Of a DNA stretch of 36,178 bases, positions 24,682-33,391 are shown in pieces. Source of the stretch: an uncultured Planctomycetales bacterium (lineage in GTDB: Bacteria; Planctomycetota; Planctomycetia; Isosphaerales; Isosphaeraceae); NCBI GenBank assembly GCA_903926465.1, contig CAIYJE010000149.1, forward strand, positions 1 to 36,178, in the 5' to 3' direction. The notes under the pieces are model-generated. The model ran no database searches and was not told the DNA's origin. It worked only from the letters and a program-made list of their open reading frames with translations. Each line of letters begins with the position of its first letter. Within the stretch, counting starts at the first letter, position 1. The translations under genes and the position numbers were made by a program.

Positions 24682-26661
24682 TCAGCCTGCGGTGTCTGGC
24701 TGAGGTGGAATCACTGGCGGCATAGGGCAATCAAGAGCATCGGCCACCGCCCTCAATAATTGGCCCTCCTCCACGGTAATTGTGCCATCGTGGCCAATAC
24801 AGGTAGCGCAGCCGAGCAGGAACTGCTGCTTGAGAGGGGGAATGGCTCCGGCGATCAGGTTCAGGGCCCGATCGACCTCGTTCAGGGTCGTCTGGCTGGT
24901 AGCCAGCAGTGGTGGAGCCGTTCCCCAGTTGGTGGCCGCAAACCCTTGCTGATAAGCCTCCTCACACAGGTGGCCATCGGCCCCCAGCCTGGCCAGTGCA
25001 GAAAGCACCAGCGATGCAGGCTCAACGAGCTGGCTGGCATTTTTGCGAGTGGCGGCCGGTGGCTGATACCAGCCAAACTGCGGGCCGAGTGCACGCATCA
25101 GGAGCCGCCTGAGGGCGTATTCGAACAGGGTGATTCTCCGGTCCGCCTCCATCAAAAGCCTGAGTGTTTCCACAAAAGACCGGAACTTGGCGGGTGACAT
25201 TCGTGCCAATCTTGGCAGGGTCAGCTCGACCAGCGGGAGCCGGACTTCGGGTCCAAGGGCATCGAGCTGGCCGGCAATCTGGCCCACATATTCAGCCTGC
25301 TCTGCGCTCCAGTGGCTGGTCATGGTTTCGAACTGGGCGGCCCGTACCTGGGGATCATCCCGGTCCAGGAGCAAGGCATAAACCAGGGCTCGGGCCGAGT
25401 CCTGATCTCTGGTCAGGGCTGCAATCGGTTCGGGAATTCCCTCAAGAAGCTGGGTTGCCCTGTGGATGTTCCCAGCAGAGGGATTGCCAATGGCCGCAAC
25501 CGAACTGGCGGGATCAAACGCAAATCGGGCGCTGGCGGACACTGGTTTGGGGGTGCCGCCTTCCCCCATCTTCGCGCCAATCCAGCGTGGCAGTTTCAGG
25601 CCAGGGGCGGTATTTCCCTCAGGAGATTGTGGGCTCGCTAGCGAAACCCGTGAGAAGTCTCCATCAAAGCTGGGATCCAGCCGTTTGATCCGCTCAACCA
25701 GCGGTGGGTGTGTTGAGAGCGGGTTCCAGCTTGAGAAGCCCAAGGCATCTCCAAAGAACAGGTGGCTGGCTTCCTCGGCGTGTGCGGAGCGGATCTGAGA
25801 GCCGTCGTTCAGAGCGCCAATTTTCTTGAGGGCACCGGCCAGTCCCAGTGGATTGCGGGTGAACTGCACGGCAGAAGCGTCTGCCAGGTATTCACGCTGA
25901 CGAGAGACCGCAGCCTTGATGAACCGGGCGAAAAAGACCCCGATGTACCCCACGATGTAAAGGCCCAGGCCGATCAGCGGTAACGGGTTGGCCCGCTCAC
26001 GTTCTTTGCCGTCTGAGTCCCGAACGCGGATGCTTGAGCCCGACGTGGTTCGGAAGATGGTCCATCCGGTCATGCTGATGAGCAAGATTCCAAAGAGCAG
26101 GCCCATCAGCCGCAGGTCGAGCTTCATATCTCCATTGAGAATATGGCTGAACTCGTGCCCGAGTACCCCTTGTAGTTCATCGCGCGAGAGCCGGTCGATC
26201 GCCCCTCGGGTAAGTCCAATCACGGCATTGTTGGAATCGTGACCGGCCGCAAAGGCATTGATTCCATCTTCATGATCCAGCACGTAGACCGGTGGTACCG
26301 GGCAGCCAGACGCCAGCGCCATTTCCTCGACCACATTGAGGGCGCGGCGTTCCCCCAGGTCGGTGGTGTGGGGATCAAGGGGCCGTCCCCCCAGCATCAG
26401 GGCCACCGGCTTGCCGCCCGACGCCAGAGAGGCAACTCGGTACAGGCTGCCACCCCCAATCAAGGCCGCGGTGCCCAGGCCAGCCAGCGCCAGCATGCCA
26501 CCATCTTGAGCCAGGGAGAAGGAATTTCCCTGTGTGGCTGCCAGTCCGGCCGCAACCACACCGCAGACCGCCGCCACGATCGACAGCGTGGCCACCAGCA
26601 ACGACACGATCAGGAAGATGGTCTGCTTACGCGCAGATTCCTGCTGGGCAAAGAAGTCCAT
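24682..26661 (-). CDS. M48 metallopeptidase (HtpX-like) with TerB-like C-terminal region
   Basis: A 659-residue membrane protease. Two N-terminal helices (TIFLIVSLLVATLSIVAAV and GMLALAGLGTAALIGGGSLY) precede the zinc site HEFSH at residues 169-173, with the third ligand in SRQREYLADASAVQF; two further helices lie between (LLFGILLISMTGWTIF and LIGLGLYIVGYIGVFFARF). The first half matches HtpX, which degrades misfolded membrane proteins. The second half, about 300 residues, is helical and ends with LLGCATCIGHDGTITVEEGQLLRAVADAL, which resembles TerB-like tails of large M48 proteins. It lies 76 bases downstream of lemA; LemA and M48 proteins are a recurrent pair. No good ribosome-binding site precedes the ATG at 26661. 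Confidence 0.93.
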   Translation of the reverse strand: MDFFAQQESARKQTIFLIVSLLVATLSIVAAVCGVVAAGLAATQGNSFSLAQDGGMLALAGLGTAALIGGGSLYRVASLASGGKPVALMLGGRPLDPHTTDLGERRALNVVEEMALASGCPVPPVYVLDHEDGINAFAAGHDSNNAVIGLTRGAIDRLSRDELQGVLGHEFSHILNGDMKLDLRLMGLLFGILLISMTGWTIFRTTSGSSIRVRDSDGKERERANPLPLIGLGLYIVGYIGVFFARFIKAAVSRQREYLADASAVQFTRNPLGLAGALKKIGALNDGSQIRSAHAEEASHLFFGDALGFSSWNPLSTHPPLVERIKRLDPSFDGDFSRVSLASPQSPEGNTAPGLKLPRWIGAKMGEGGTPKPVSASARFAFDPASSVAAIGNPSAGNIHRATQLLEGIPEPIAALTRDQDSARALVYALLLDRDDPQVRAAQFETMTSHWSAEQAEYVGQIAGQLDALGPEVRLPLVELTLPRLARMSPAKFRSFVETLRLLMEADRRITLFEYALRRLLMRALGPQFGWYQPPAATRKNASQLVEPASLVLSALARLGADGHLCEEAYQQGFAATNWGTAPPLLATSQTTLNEVDRALNLIAGAIPPLKQQFLLGCATCIGHDGTITVEEGQLLRAVADALDCPMPPVIPPQPDTAG

Positions 26662-26737
26662 GGGCGTGGTGGCTCTGTCGGGCGGTGAGGTGGGCGTTTA
26701 CTTTTCCACTTGGATGACCGTTGCTTGAGTTTCGTTC

Positions 26738-27364
26738 TCAGGAGAATGAAACCTTGGGAACTTCACGTTCCTGCGGTGAAGCGAGTTCAAAGAGCTGCGC
26801 GGGAGCGAACCCGCCGCCGTTAGCCACGAGACTGCTGGGAAAGGTTTCACGGGCCGTGTTGTAAACCATCACAGCATCATTGTAGGCCTGACGAGCGAAC
26901 GCGACCTTGTTCTCGGTTGAGGCCAATTCCTCCTGCAGGGCCAGCATGTTCTGGTTCGCCTTGAGGTCTGGGTAAGCCTCTGCCAGGGCAAATAAACGTC
27001 CCAGTACCCCGTTCAACTGAGATTCCGCACCAGCGAGCCCCTGCATGGCCGTGGGGTCGCCGGGATTGGCTGCGGCCCGCTGGTTGGCCTGAACCGCCAC
27101 GTTACGGGCTTCGATCACGGCCTGCAGGGTCTGCCGTTCATGGCTCATGTAACCTTTGACCGATTCAAGCAGGTTGGGAATCAGGTCATACCGGCGCTTG
27201 AGCTGAACGTCGATCTGGCTGTAGGCATTGCGGTACCGGTTCCGCAGGCTCACCAGGTTATTGAACATGCCAATGGCGAACAGGATCGCCAGCACGCCAG
27301 CCACCATAATGCCGATCAGAATCGACGGAACCGAACCGATTGCAGCGAATAAGGGCACGGCCAT
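26738..27364 (-). CDS. lemA: LemA-family membrane protein
   Basis: A 208-residue protein with one N-terminal membrane helix (about 12-35, ILIGIMVAGVLAILFAIGMF) and a long helical domain. The LemA signature is clear: NNLVSLRNRYRNAYSQIDVQLKRRYDLIPNLLESVKGY, then ARNVAVQAN and LKANQNMLALQEELASTENKVAFARQAYNDAVMVYN. GGGAG lies upstream of the ATG at 27364. The gene immediately precedes an M48 protease on the same strand, the arrangement seen in many bacteria. The molecular role of LemA is not settled. Confidence 0.95.
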   Translation of the reverse strand: MAVPLFAAIGSVPSILIGIMVAGVLAILFAIGMFNNLVSLRNRYRNAYSQIDVQLKRRYDLIPNLLESVKGYMSHERQTLQAVIEARNVAVQANQRAAANPGDPTAMQGLAGAESQLNGVLGRLFALAEAYPDLKANQNMLALQEELASTENKVAFARQAYNDAVMVYNTARETFPSSLVANGGGFAPAQLFELASPQEREVPKVSFS

Positions 27365-27535
27365 ATTTCATAACTCCCGTAACTAAGGGACGAAGAACGC
27401 GGCGTCGCTTCGCCCCTGGATCATGGTCGAAGCTGGTAAATCTGTTGTCGCCCAGCGGAGACCCAGCCACAAGGGTGCACTCACACGCTGGGGCCTGATT
27501 TTCGTGCGCGGGCCAAGGCTGGAACCACAGACTCC

Positions 27536-27572
27536 AAAAAAACCCCAACCAGGGGAGGCCTGGTTGGGGTTT
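27536..27572 (-). terminator. Rho-independent terminator of the Bax-inhibitor-1 gene
   Basis: On the - strand, an 11-bp perfect stem (CCCCAACCAGG and CCTGGTTGGGG, 27569-27559 with 27553-27543), extended by A-T pairs, has a five-base loop and ends in seven T (A at 27536-27542 on +). It lies 29 bases after the stop at 27602 and separates this gene from lemA. Confidence 0.92.
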
Positions 27573-27601
27573 AGATTGAACGAGTTGTCTAACTTTTGGG
27601 C

Positions 27602-28360
27602 TCAGTCTCGGTCCTGAAGTTTGCTCAGCAGTCTGAGAATTTCCATGTATAGCCAGACCAGGGTGACCATCAACCCAAAAGCGCCATACCATTCCAGTGA
27701 TTTCGGGGCACCACGCTGGGCCTGCTTCTCAATGTAGTCAAAATCGAGAAGCAGATTCATGGCCGCCAGGGCAATGGCTACCACGCTCACACCCAGACCC
27801 AGCAAGCCAGAGCCAAACAGGCCGAGGTCGATGTGGAACAGGCTGAGCACAAAGCTCATGAGGTAGGTCACGCACAGGGCACCGGTTCCGGCAATCACCA
27901 TGCGGGTGAAGCTCTCGGTAACCTGAACCATGCGTGTGGAGTACAGGGCCAGCATGGTGGCGGTAGTACCAATGGTGAAGGCCACAGCCTGGATGGCAAT
28001 GCCGGGGTAGCGGAGGTTGATCACACTGGAGATTGCACCCAGAAAGAAGCCTTCGGCGGCTGCGTAAAGCGGGGCCGTGATGAAGGCGTACTTTGGCATG
28101 AACGTGGTGACCATGGCCAGCACGAAGCCAGCAATGCCCGACCCCATCAAGATCCCGCCGCTCAACTGGCCGTTCTGCACCTGGCCCCACGAGACCGAGG
28201 CGCAAACCGCAAGAATGGCAAGCAGCAGAGCACCCTTGGCGGCCGTTCCCTGCACGGTCATGGTGGTGCTACGGCTATCGGTCCGCGCCCAGTCATCGAA
28301 AACCGTACCGCCCATGGTGAAGGCTGGATTATTGGTTTTCATGTTTCCGAGTGAACTCAT
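27602..28360 (-). CDS. Bax-inhibitor-1/YccA family membrane protein
   Basis: A 252-residue inner-membrane protein with seven predicted helices. The start at ATG 28360 has AAGGAG nine bases upstream. After a polar N-terminus (NNPAFTMGGTVFDDWA, typical of the YccA-like branch), helices include GALLLAILAVCASVSW, YAFITAPLYAAAEGFFLGAIS, VIAGTGALCVTYLMSFVL and VVAIALAAMNLLLDFDYIE. The ending GAPKSLEWYGAFGLMVTLVWLYMEILRLL is diagnostic. YccA in E. coli is an FtsH substrate and modulator; other members leak calcium. It has its own strong terminator but sits directly upstream of lemA and M48, both linked to membrane-protein quality control. Confidence 0.95.
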   Translation of the reverse strand: MSSLGNMKTNNPAFTMGGTVFDDWARTDSRSTTMTVQGTAAKGALLLAILAVCASVSWGQVQNGQLSGGILMGSGIAGFVLAMVTTFMPKYAFITAPLYAAAEGFFLGAISSVINLRYPGIAIQAVAFTIGTTATMLALYSTRMVQVTESFTRMVIAGTGALCVTYLMSFVLSLFHIDLGLFGSGLLGLGVSVVAIALAAMNLLLDFDYIEKQAQRGAPKSLEWYGAFGLMVTLVWLYMEILRLLSKLQDRD

Positions 28361-28569
28361 TTATCTCGCTCCTTAAAAGTTGCGTGCAACCGGCTCGTCA
28401 ACCGACCGGCCGGAACCGCTCCGTACGGCGTGCCTGGATGCACGAACATCAATAACAGCCTAAGCCGAATCTCCCCAAAACGTCGAGTGCGATCTCTGGC
28501 CGTGGGCCGATCGCAGGGCGTGGAGGTCTTGGCGTATGAATGAGTATACGACGGGCCAGCCAGACCGGT

Positions 28570-30246
28570 TCACGGTTCGTCCCCGTTCTTGTGGGGATTC
28601 CGGCGGGCCCAGACCTGAAGGAACGTTCCATTCAGTGTTCGAGTGTACTCTTTTTCTGTCGCTCGCTCCAACTCTGGGTTGTGGCCCCAGAGCACAAGCC
28701 GATCAATGGCAGGATGATACGTATCCAGAAGTGTCGTCCAGCGGGCCAACCGTTCCGGGGCGTCCTTTGGGGCATCCATGATGGATATAGCCTCGAACTC
28801 CCGGATGGGCGGTGTATCTGGCCCAGGCCTGACCCGTACCGGGAAGTAGTAGTAGGCTGCCTCGTAGTTGCTCCAGACCACGTTTTGGGTGCCAACCCCA
28901 AGCCAGCAATCCAGGTGCACAAGCGGGTTGGCTCGAAACCGGCCCCGGAGATCCAGGAACAGGCCGGCCAGGCGTTGCTTCTGCCCAACGGCGGGCAAAG
29001 CTTTGGTGTAAGCGTCAAAAAGCCGGTTCGATTCGCGGGCGTAATCCCAGACAAATGCGGTTTGGACCACGAGTGCGATACCAAGGCATGCTGTAGGCAG
29101 GCGGAGTGAGCGCGGGCTGGGCCCACCATTCCCGCCGACGGTTGCCAAGGCCGGCACCAAGAGCATCAGGCCCAGCCATACTACTCGCTGAGTGAGGTAA
29201 TGGCCGTGGGTTGGCCCCATGCTGTCTGGCGCAAGGAATGCCAGGCCCAAAAGGGCTGCCGATGCCAGGAACCAGGGCCTGGGCGAACGGCACTGACGCT
29301 TCCAGCAGTAAAACAGCAAGCCAAGTCCAAGCCAGAGCGCTGGGGCCGCCAGGCCATTCAGCCGGGATTCCGAGCTTGCAAACGGTAACGCGGTCCGGCG
29401 ACCCAGGGTGATCGGTTCAATCCAAAGCAGACGCTCGGCCACGGAGGCGAGTCCGAATCCCTTGGAGAAACCGGCCCAGGTGGGGGCCAGTTCCCCCCCT
29501 GCCCCCATCAGTCGCCGGTAAGTAAGCCCAAGCGGGATCAGAGGCGTGAACCCAATCACGGTCCAGAGGGCACGGGTAAGCCAGCCCTTTCCGGTTGAAC
29601 TCAGGCAGAGAACCCCAAGTGCTAGCACCGTCAGCGTCAGGCTGATCGGATGACAGAAGTAGCCCACAATCATGAGCAGGCCAACCAGAAGCCCAAGCCG
29701 TGGCCCCGGTTGGTCCCGGAGCCGCCACCAGCAACCCACGGTCAGCAGAAACGCCATCGACCCCAGCAAGAAGCTGTAAAAGCCGAGCAGCCAGAGCCAG
29801 TTCAAGCCAAGCAAGGCGCACAGAATGACCATGGGCCAGGGCAACGAGCCTCCGCGCACCGTTCTGGCCAACCAGATGCAGAGTGCCGCTGGTCCAATCA
29901 AGGTCAAAACAATCATCGCCTGGTCAGCGGCCCGGGCCGGTAATACCGACAAGAGGCCAATCAACGTGGCATGTCCGGCCCAGTTTGGCAAAGGTTCGAG
30001 CCGGGTATCAAAGGCCGTCAGCGGGAATGCCTGAGCCCCGTGGAACGGAGTGAGTGTCTGGCGTAGGATCTCGGCGTTATAGACGTGCGCGGGGCCGTCT
30101 TGAGTGATGAAACCGGGACGAGCCAGAATGGCGGCAATGGTGGGAATGAGCAGAATGAGCAGACGTAAGTAGTCTGTCAGCGGAGAGGTGAAAGGCTCAG
30201 GTTTCGCAAGAACATCAGAAGTGCGCACAAGGGAGACCGGCATCAT
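28570..30246 (-). CDS. Large multipass membrane protein, glycosyltransferase-like topology
   Basis: A 558-residue protein from ATG 30246 (the next codon is also ATG). The frame extends to 30498, but those residues are Arg/Pro-rich and overlap three hairpins, so I reject the longer start. At least ten membrane helices run from about residue 23 to 400, followed by a soluble C-terminal region of about 150 residues. The first outer loop contains GFITQDGPAHVYNAEIL, a DGxxH arrangement that recalls GT-C glycosyltransferases. I do not recognise the family securely; proteins of this kind occur widely in planctomycetes. The soluble tail has aromatic and charged motifs (NYEAAYYYFPVRVRP, WTTLLDTYHPAIDRLVLWG). 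Function unknown. Confidence 0.7.
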   Translation of the reverse strand: MMPVSLVRTSDVLAKPEPFTSPLTDYLRLLILLIPTIAAILARPGFITQDGPAHVYNAEILRQTLTPFHGAQAFPLTAFDTRLEPLPNWAGHATLIGLLSVLPARAADQAMIVLTLIGPAALCIWLARTVRGGSLPWPMVILCALLGLNWLWLLGFYSFLLGSMAFLLTVGCWWRLRDQPGPRLGLLVGLLMIVGYFCHPISLTLTVLALGVLCLSSTGKGWLTRALWTVIGFTPLIPLGLTYRRLMGAGGELAPTWAGFSKGFGLASVAERLLWIEPITLGRRTALPFASSESRLNGLAAPALWLGLGLLFYCWKRQCRSPRPWFLASAALLGLAFLAPDSMGPTHGHYLTQRVVWLGLMLLVPALATVGGNGGPSPRSLRLPTACLGIALVVQTAFVWDYARESNRLFDAYTKALPAVGQKQRLAGLFLDLRGRFRANPLVHLDCWLGVGTQNVVWSNYEAAYYYFPVRVRPGPDTPPIREFEAISIMDAPKDAPERLARWTTLLDTYHPAIDRLVLWGHNPELERATEKEYTRTLNGTFLQVWARRNPHKNGDEP

Positions 30247-30584
30247 CCGTGAAGCAAAGGTGCGTGCAATCGAGCTTGAAAAGAGGCCACCCAGCCCCCT
30301 GGTATGAGCAGGGGGCTGGGACGGGTGCGTAACAACCGGACGGACGACCTCAAAGTGGCCACCGAACCGGATCGGTGGAGGTCGGGTCGCAGCCACTGCT
30401 GTGCGGCAAGGTCCTAAATCACGCGGTGCAAACCGACGCCGGGCAACAAGGGCCCGGCCTGGCGATGTTTGATTATATCCCACGAATGGAAGAGGCAAGC
30501 AAGATTTTTACAGGGCCCTGCAGTTTGGTTCCTGCCGGCTGAGGCTGGTCGCTTTGAACCGCCTGCTGACACCGGTACCGCCAG
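30247..30584. other. Intergenic region with three GC-rich hairpins
   Basis: This 338-base gap contains no gene but has three inverted repeats: CCCAGCCCCCT with its complement at 30290-30320 (11-bp stem, nine-base loop), CCACCGA/TCGGTGG at 30359-30378, and GCCGGGC/GCCCGGC at 30438-30458. None has a T run. They lie in the probable 5' leader of the membrane protein gene at 28570-30246 and after the secreted protein gene ending at 30585, so they may be a structured leader, weak terminators or a small RNA. Confidence 0.5.
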
Positions 30585-31214
30585 TCAGTTGGCGAGCTTG
30601 ACCGTTCTGGCCGTGGTGTCGGTGGCGAGCAGGGTTTGGCCCTGGTAATAGCGCACCTGGAGCAGGGTCATACTGGAAACCCGGTTATCTCCAAAGCTGG
30701 GACCGGAGCTGGCCACACTCACGTCGGGGCTGTAATTGTCCAGCACGGCGATCGGTGTGGGGGCGGTCAGGGCAAGCTGGGTGTCTGTAGAGCCAAAGGG
30801 CCCCCAGGTGGTGGATTGGCCACCGGTAATCTTGAAGTTCAGGTTGCCGCCAGAGAGGCTCAAACGCTGGGTCCAGGTGACCGTTTCACCGGCCGTCTGG
30901 AACTGGCCGGTTCCCTGGGTGGAGCTGACCAGCGTCTGGTCTCCCTGAAGGATCTTGGCCTGGACTCCCCCCGGTATGAACGAGGGAAAGTCTTGATAGT
31001 TCAGAGAGAACACGCAGAAGGGAGATGAGTTCGTTGCATCGAGCTTCATGGTGGTGGAGAGCTGGGGGCACGTTAGATCAGGGTCGGGAGTGGCCAGAAT
31101 CAGTTGCCAGTCTTCCTCGACCCTGTCGGCCCCTGCCGGGCCCAGGGTAACTTTTCCCGTGAAGTACGGCAGCGGCACCAGCAGCATGAGCGTGACCGAG
31201 AGTACGCGAAGCAT
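30585..31214 (-). CDS. Secreted protein of unknown function in the Tad locus
   Basis: A 209-residue protein with an N-terminal signal sequence (LSVTLMLLVPLPYF). The ATG at 31214 has a near-perfect AAGGAGG upstream. The mature part is beta-rich and Ser/Thr/Gly-rich, with two cysteines at 49 and 67 that could form a disulfide. Its start (VEEDWQLILATPDPDLTCPQ) is followed by FGDNRVSSMTLLQVRYYQG near the end. It lies 21 bases after the TadG-like gene and in the same direction, so it is very likely the last gene of the minor-pilin operon. I do not know a characterised homologue; a pilus-associated or surface role is inference from context. Confidence 0.7.
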   Translation of the reverse strand: MLRVLSVTLMLLVPLPYFTGKVTLGPAGADRVEEDWQLILATPDPDLTCPQLSTTMKLDATNSSPFCVFSLNYQDFPSFIPGGVQAKILQGDQTLVSSTQGTGQFQTAGETVTWTQRLSLSGGNLNFKITGGQSTTWGPFGSTDTQLALTAPTPIAVLDNYSPDVSVASSGPSFGDNRVSSMTLLQVRYYQGQTLLATDTTARTVKLAN

Positions 31215-31235
31215 GAGATCCTCCTTGGGGGTTGG

Positions 31236-32396
31236 TCAACGGGTCAGAAGCACAAAAACCACCCCACCCTCAGACCACGGATTCAGGTGGGTGGTATCCG
31301 GGGTGAAACTCAGATCACTGATGGATGCAGGTTGAACGATCACATACTTGTCATTGCCGGTCATATTCACGGCAACAATACGCGCGGGGGCAAAGAACTT
31401 GATCTCATACCAGGCATTGTTCCCCTTGCCGCCCGAGTTGTAATAGATGGGAATTGCCACCGGTTTACCAATAATGCTGGTCAGGTCATCCTTGATCCCT
31501 GCACTGATACCGGGGTTAGCAGAGAACTTGTATGTGGTCGACCCGGTTTCCAGGGGCAAGTCTGTTCCCGCGGAAAATCCAGCCGCGTTCATCTGAGCGC
31601 TGGTCATTCCATTGCGAATCTGAGAACCCAGAATTGCCGTGCTGTTATTGGATACGCCGAAGTTAATGGTGCCCCAGTTGCCCTCAAGGCCAGCCACCAC
31701 AGGGTAGGCCACCGATTCTAGACTCTTATCAGCTCCCAGAGAGACCCCGTTCGAAGCGGGTGGGTTGTAATTCGCTGCGGTAAAACTATATTTGTCACCG
31801 CCTCCTGCAAGTGTGCCTATCATCAGGCCATAGGCAGTGGTATCCATGGTGATGGGTAAGATACTCGTGGTATACCCAATGGCGTAGAGCCCCACCGTTG
31901 CGGTGCTGCTTACCGTGACGGTTGAACCTGTGGAACGAAAAATTGACGCGAAGAACGCTGGAACGGTGATACTGGCCGTGACCTGAACCGAATTGTAGTT
32001 ATTGTTTGAAGGATTCTGGTCAATCGGCACACTGGGATTGGCCGGACTGGTATTGATGTAGCCAACCACGATATTTGTGCTTGTGAGTGCGGCGGCTTGG
32101 GCCAGCACGGAATTGGCATTGCCGGTAGAAATGGCTTTGTTAATGGCCGCCGCGATTTCAATATCAGGATAGATTGGGACCGAACTGACCCGGCGGTCGC
32201 TGGCCAGTTGGCGGGCGCCGGCCAGGGCCGCGGCATCGGTCACGGTTTTGAGCTGGGCCTGGGCCGTGGCGATCATTCCGAGATCCACTGCCAGGGCCGT
32301 GAACCCCAGCAAGCAAACCACCAATAACGCCAGAAGAACCAGGATCGTGCCGCGACGACGGGTGTATTTCAAAACTTTCTCCATGTAGGCCTGCAT
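31236..32396 (-). CDS. TadG-like pilus assembly protein
   Basis: A 386-residue protein of the TadG/putative Flp pilus-assembly group. The N-terminus is diagnostic: RRRGTILVLLALLVVCLLGFTALAVDLGMIATAQAQLKTVTDAAALAGARQLA, a membrane helix followed by the heptad segment of TadE/G proteins. The rest is a secreted Ser/Thr/Asn-rich beta domain; I see no von Willebrand A metal site, which longer TadG proteins carry. Starts at ATG 32396 or 32384 are both possible. It is 25 bases downstream of a tadE gene and 21 bases upstream of the secreted-protein gene, forming one operon. It probably helps anchor or assemble the Flp pilus. Confidence 0.85.
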   Translation of the reverse strand: MQAYMEKVLKYTRRRGTILVLLALLVVCLLGFTALAVDLGMIATAQAQLKTVTDAAALAGARQLASDRRVSSVPIYPDIEIAAAINKAISTGNANSVLAQAAALTSTNIVVGYINTSPANPSVPIDQNPSNNNYNSVQVTASITVPAFFASIFRSTGSTVTVSSTATVGLYAIGYTTSILPITMDTTAYGLMIGTLAGGGDKYSFTAANYNPPASNGVSLGADKSLESVAYPVVAGLEGNWGTINFGVSNNSTAILGSQIRNGMTSAQMNAAGFSAGTDLPLETGSTTYKFSANPGISAGIKDDLTSIIGKPVAIPIYYNSGGKGNNAWYEIKFFAPARIVAVNMTGNDKYVIVQPASISDLSFTPDTTHLNPWSEGGVVFVLLTR

Positions 32397-32421
32397 CGGT
32401 TAGCCCTCTTGTTTATTCAAA

Positions 32422-32841
32422 CTAGGGTCGCTCGCTAGTGTGCGTGGCAGAGGCCTTCAAAGTCGTGCTTGAAAGAAACATGGGCGTGAGCCAGGCAATG
32501 TTGCTGTAAGGCACACTGATGCTGACGGTGACGGCATCGCCATGGTGAGTGGTGGTCACGTTGGCGGGCGTGGTTGCCAGCGTGTAGGAGTTGGGAGCGA
32601 TCCCTCCCGACGCCAGGATGCTCTGAGCCCGGGTGGTAACATCGGCCTGGGTATATCCATCGATCACGGCAATCCGGCAACTCTGAATGGCGGCGTTGGT
32701 GATCAGTTGAAAGGCCATTCCCATCCGTGCCATTTCCATGAAGCCGAAGATCAGCAGCACCAAAACTGGGAGCACCAAGGCCGCCTCGACCATGGCCGCA
32801 CCGGAACGACCGAACGCGCTTGTCTTTCTGGAGAGCAGCAT
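32422..32841 (-). CDS. TadE-like minor pseudopilin (second copy)
   Basis: A 139-residue TadE-family protein. The prepilin-like segment GAAMVEAALVLPVLVLLIFGFMEMARM has Gly at the expected cleavage point and Glu five residues later, followed by one hydrophobic helix. The remainder is a small extracytoplasmic beta domain (VTVSISVPYSNIAWLTP). AAAAGGA lies before the ATG at 32841. It sits 115 bases after the other tadE and 25 bases before the TadG-like gene. TadE proteins are processed by the prepilin peptidase TadV and are needed for Flp pilus assembly. Confidence 0.9.
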   Translation of the reverse strand: MLLSRKTSAFGRSGAAMVEAALVLPVLVLLIFGFMEMARMGMAFQLITNAAIQSCRIAVIDGYTQADVTTRAQSILASGGIAPNSYTLATTPANVTTTHHGDAVTVSISVPYSNIAWLTPMFLSSTTLKASATHTSERP

Positions 32842-32956
32842 GCTAGGTCCTTTTGGTTCTGATTTGTTTCTGGTTATGGCGCTGAGCCATGCGATTGTGC
32901 GTGGTGCTTCATGGGCGGTCTGGCCCGAGAAACAGACCGTGAAACCGTGCTGCTTT

Positions 32957-33391
32957 CTAGGGTCGTTGGCTCAACATCACTGCGGTAGCGGTGATGGTTC
33001 TGGATGAGAAGAAGAATGGCGGTGCCAGCCAGTCTACGCTGCTGAAGGGAACCGACAGCGTGAGGCTGATCGGCGTATTGAGCCTAGCTTGAGACAAATT
33101 TGGATAATTGAGCGTTTCGGTGATCAGGGGATAGATTCTGGTGTCGGAGGCGTCTAGCGTGGCCTTGACCCGAGCATCAACATTTGCAGATGTTGTGCTA
33201 TTGTTAACGGCCACCCGGCATCCTTCGCGTGCGGCGTTGGTAAGCAACTGGGCCACCATGCACATCCGGGTGGCCTCAATTACTCCGAAGACGAGCAAGA
33301 TAAGCATGGGAGTGACAACCGCCATCTCTACCAAGGCCGCGCCCCGACTTCTGCGAAGGTGTTCAGTTCGTGGATGCTGTGGGCTGAGCAT
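32957..33391 (-). CDS. TadE-like minor pseudopilin (first copy)
   Basis: A 144-residue TadE-family protein. ATG 33391 (MLSPQHPRTEHLRRSRG) is preferred, with GGGGGAG about 11 bases upstream; the longer TTG start at 33430 adds 13 residues without support. The pilin-like segment is GAALVEMAVVTPMLILLVFGVIEATRM, with Gly and Glu in prepilin spacing, then a beta domain ending with LTLSVPFSSVDWLAPPFFF. It is similar to the second tadE in layout, and the two likely arose by duplication. It is the first gene of the pseudopilin operon. Confidence 0.9.
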   Translation of the reverse strand: MLSPQHPRTEHLRRSRGAALVEMAVVTPMLILLVFGVIEATRMCMVAQLLTNAAREGCRVAVNNSTTSANVDARVKATLDASDTRIYPLITETLNYPNLSQARLNTPISLTLSVPFSSVDWLAPPFFFSSRTITATAVMLSQRP

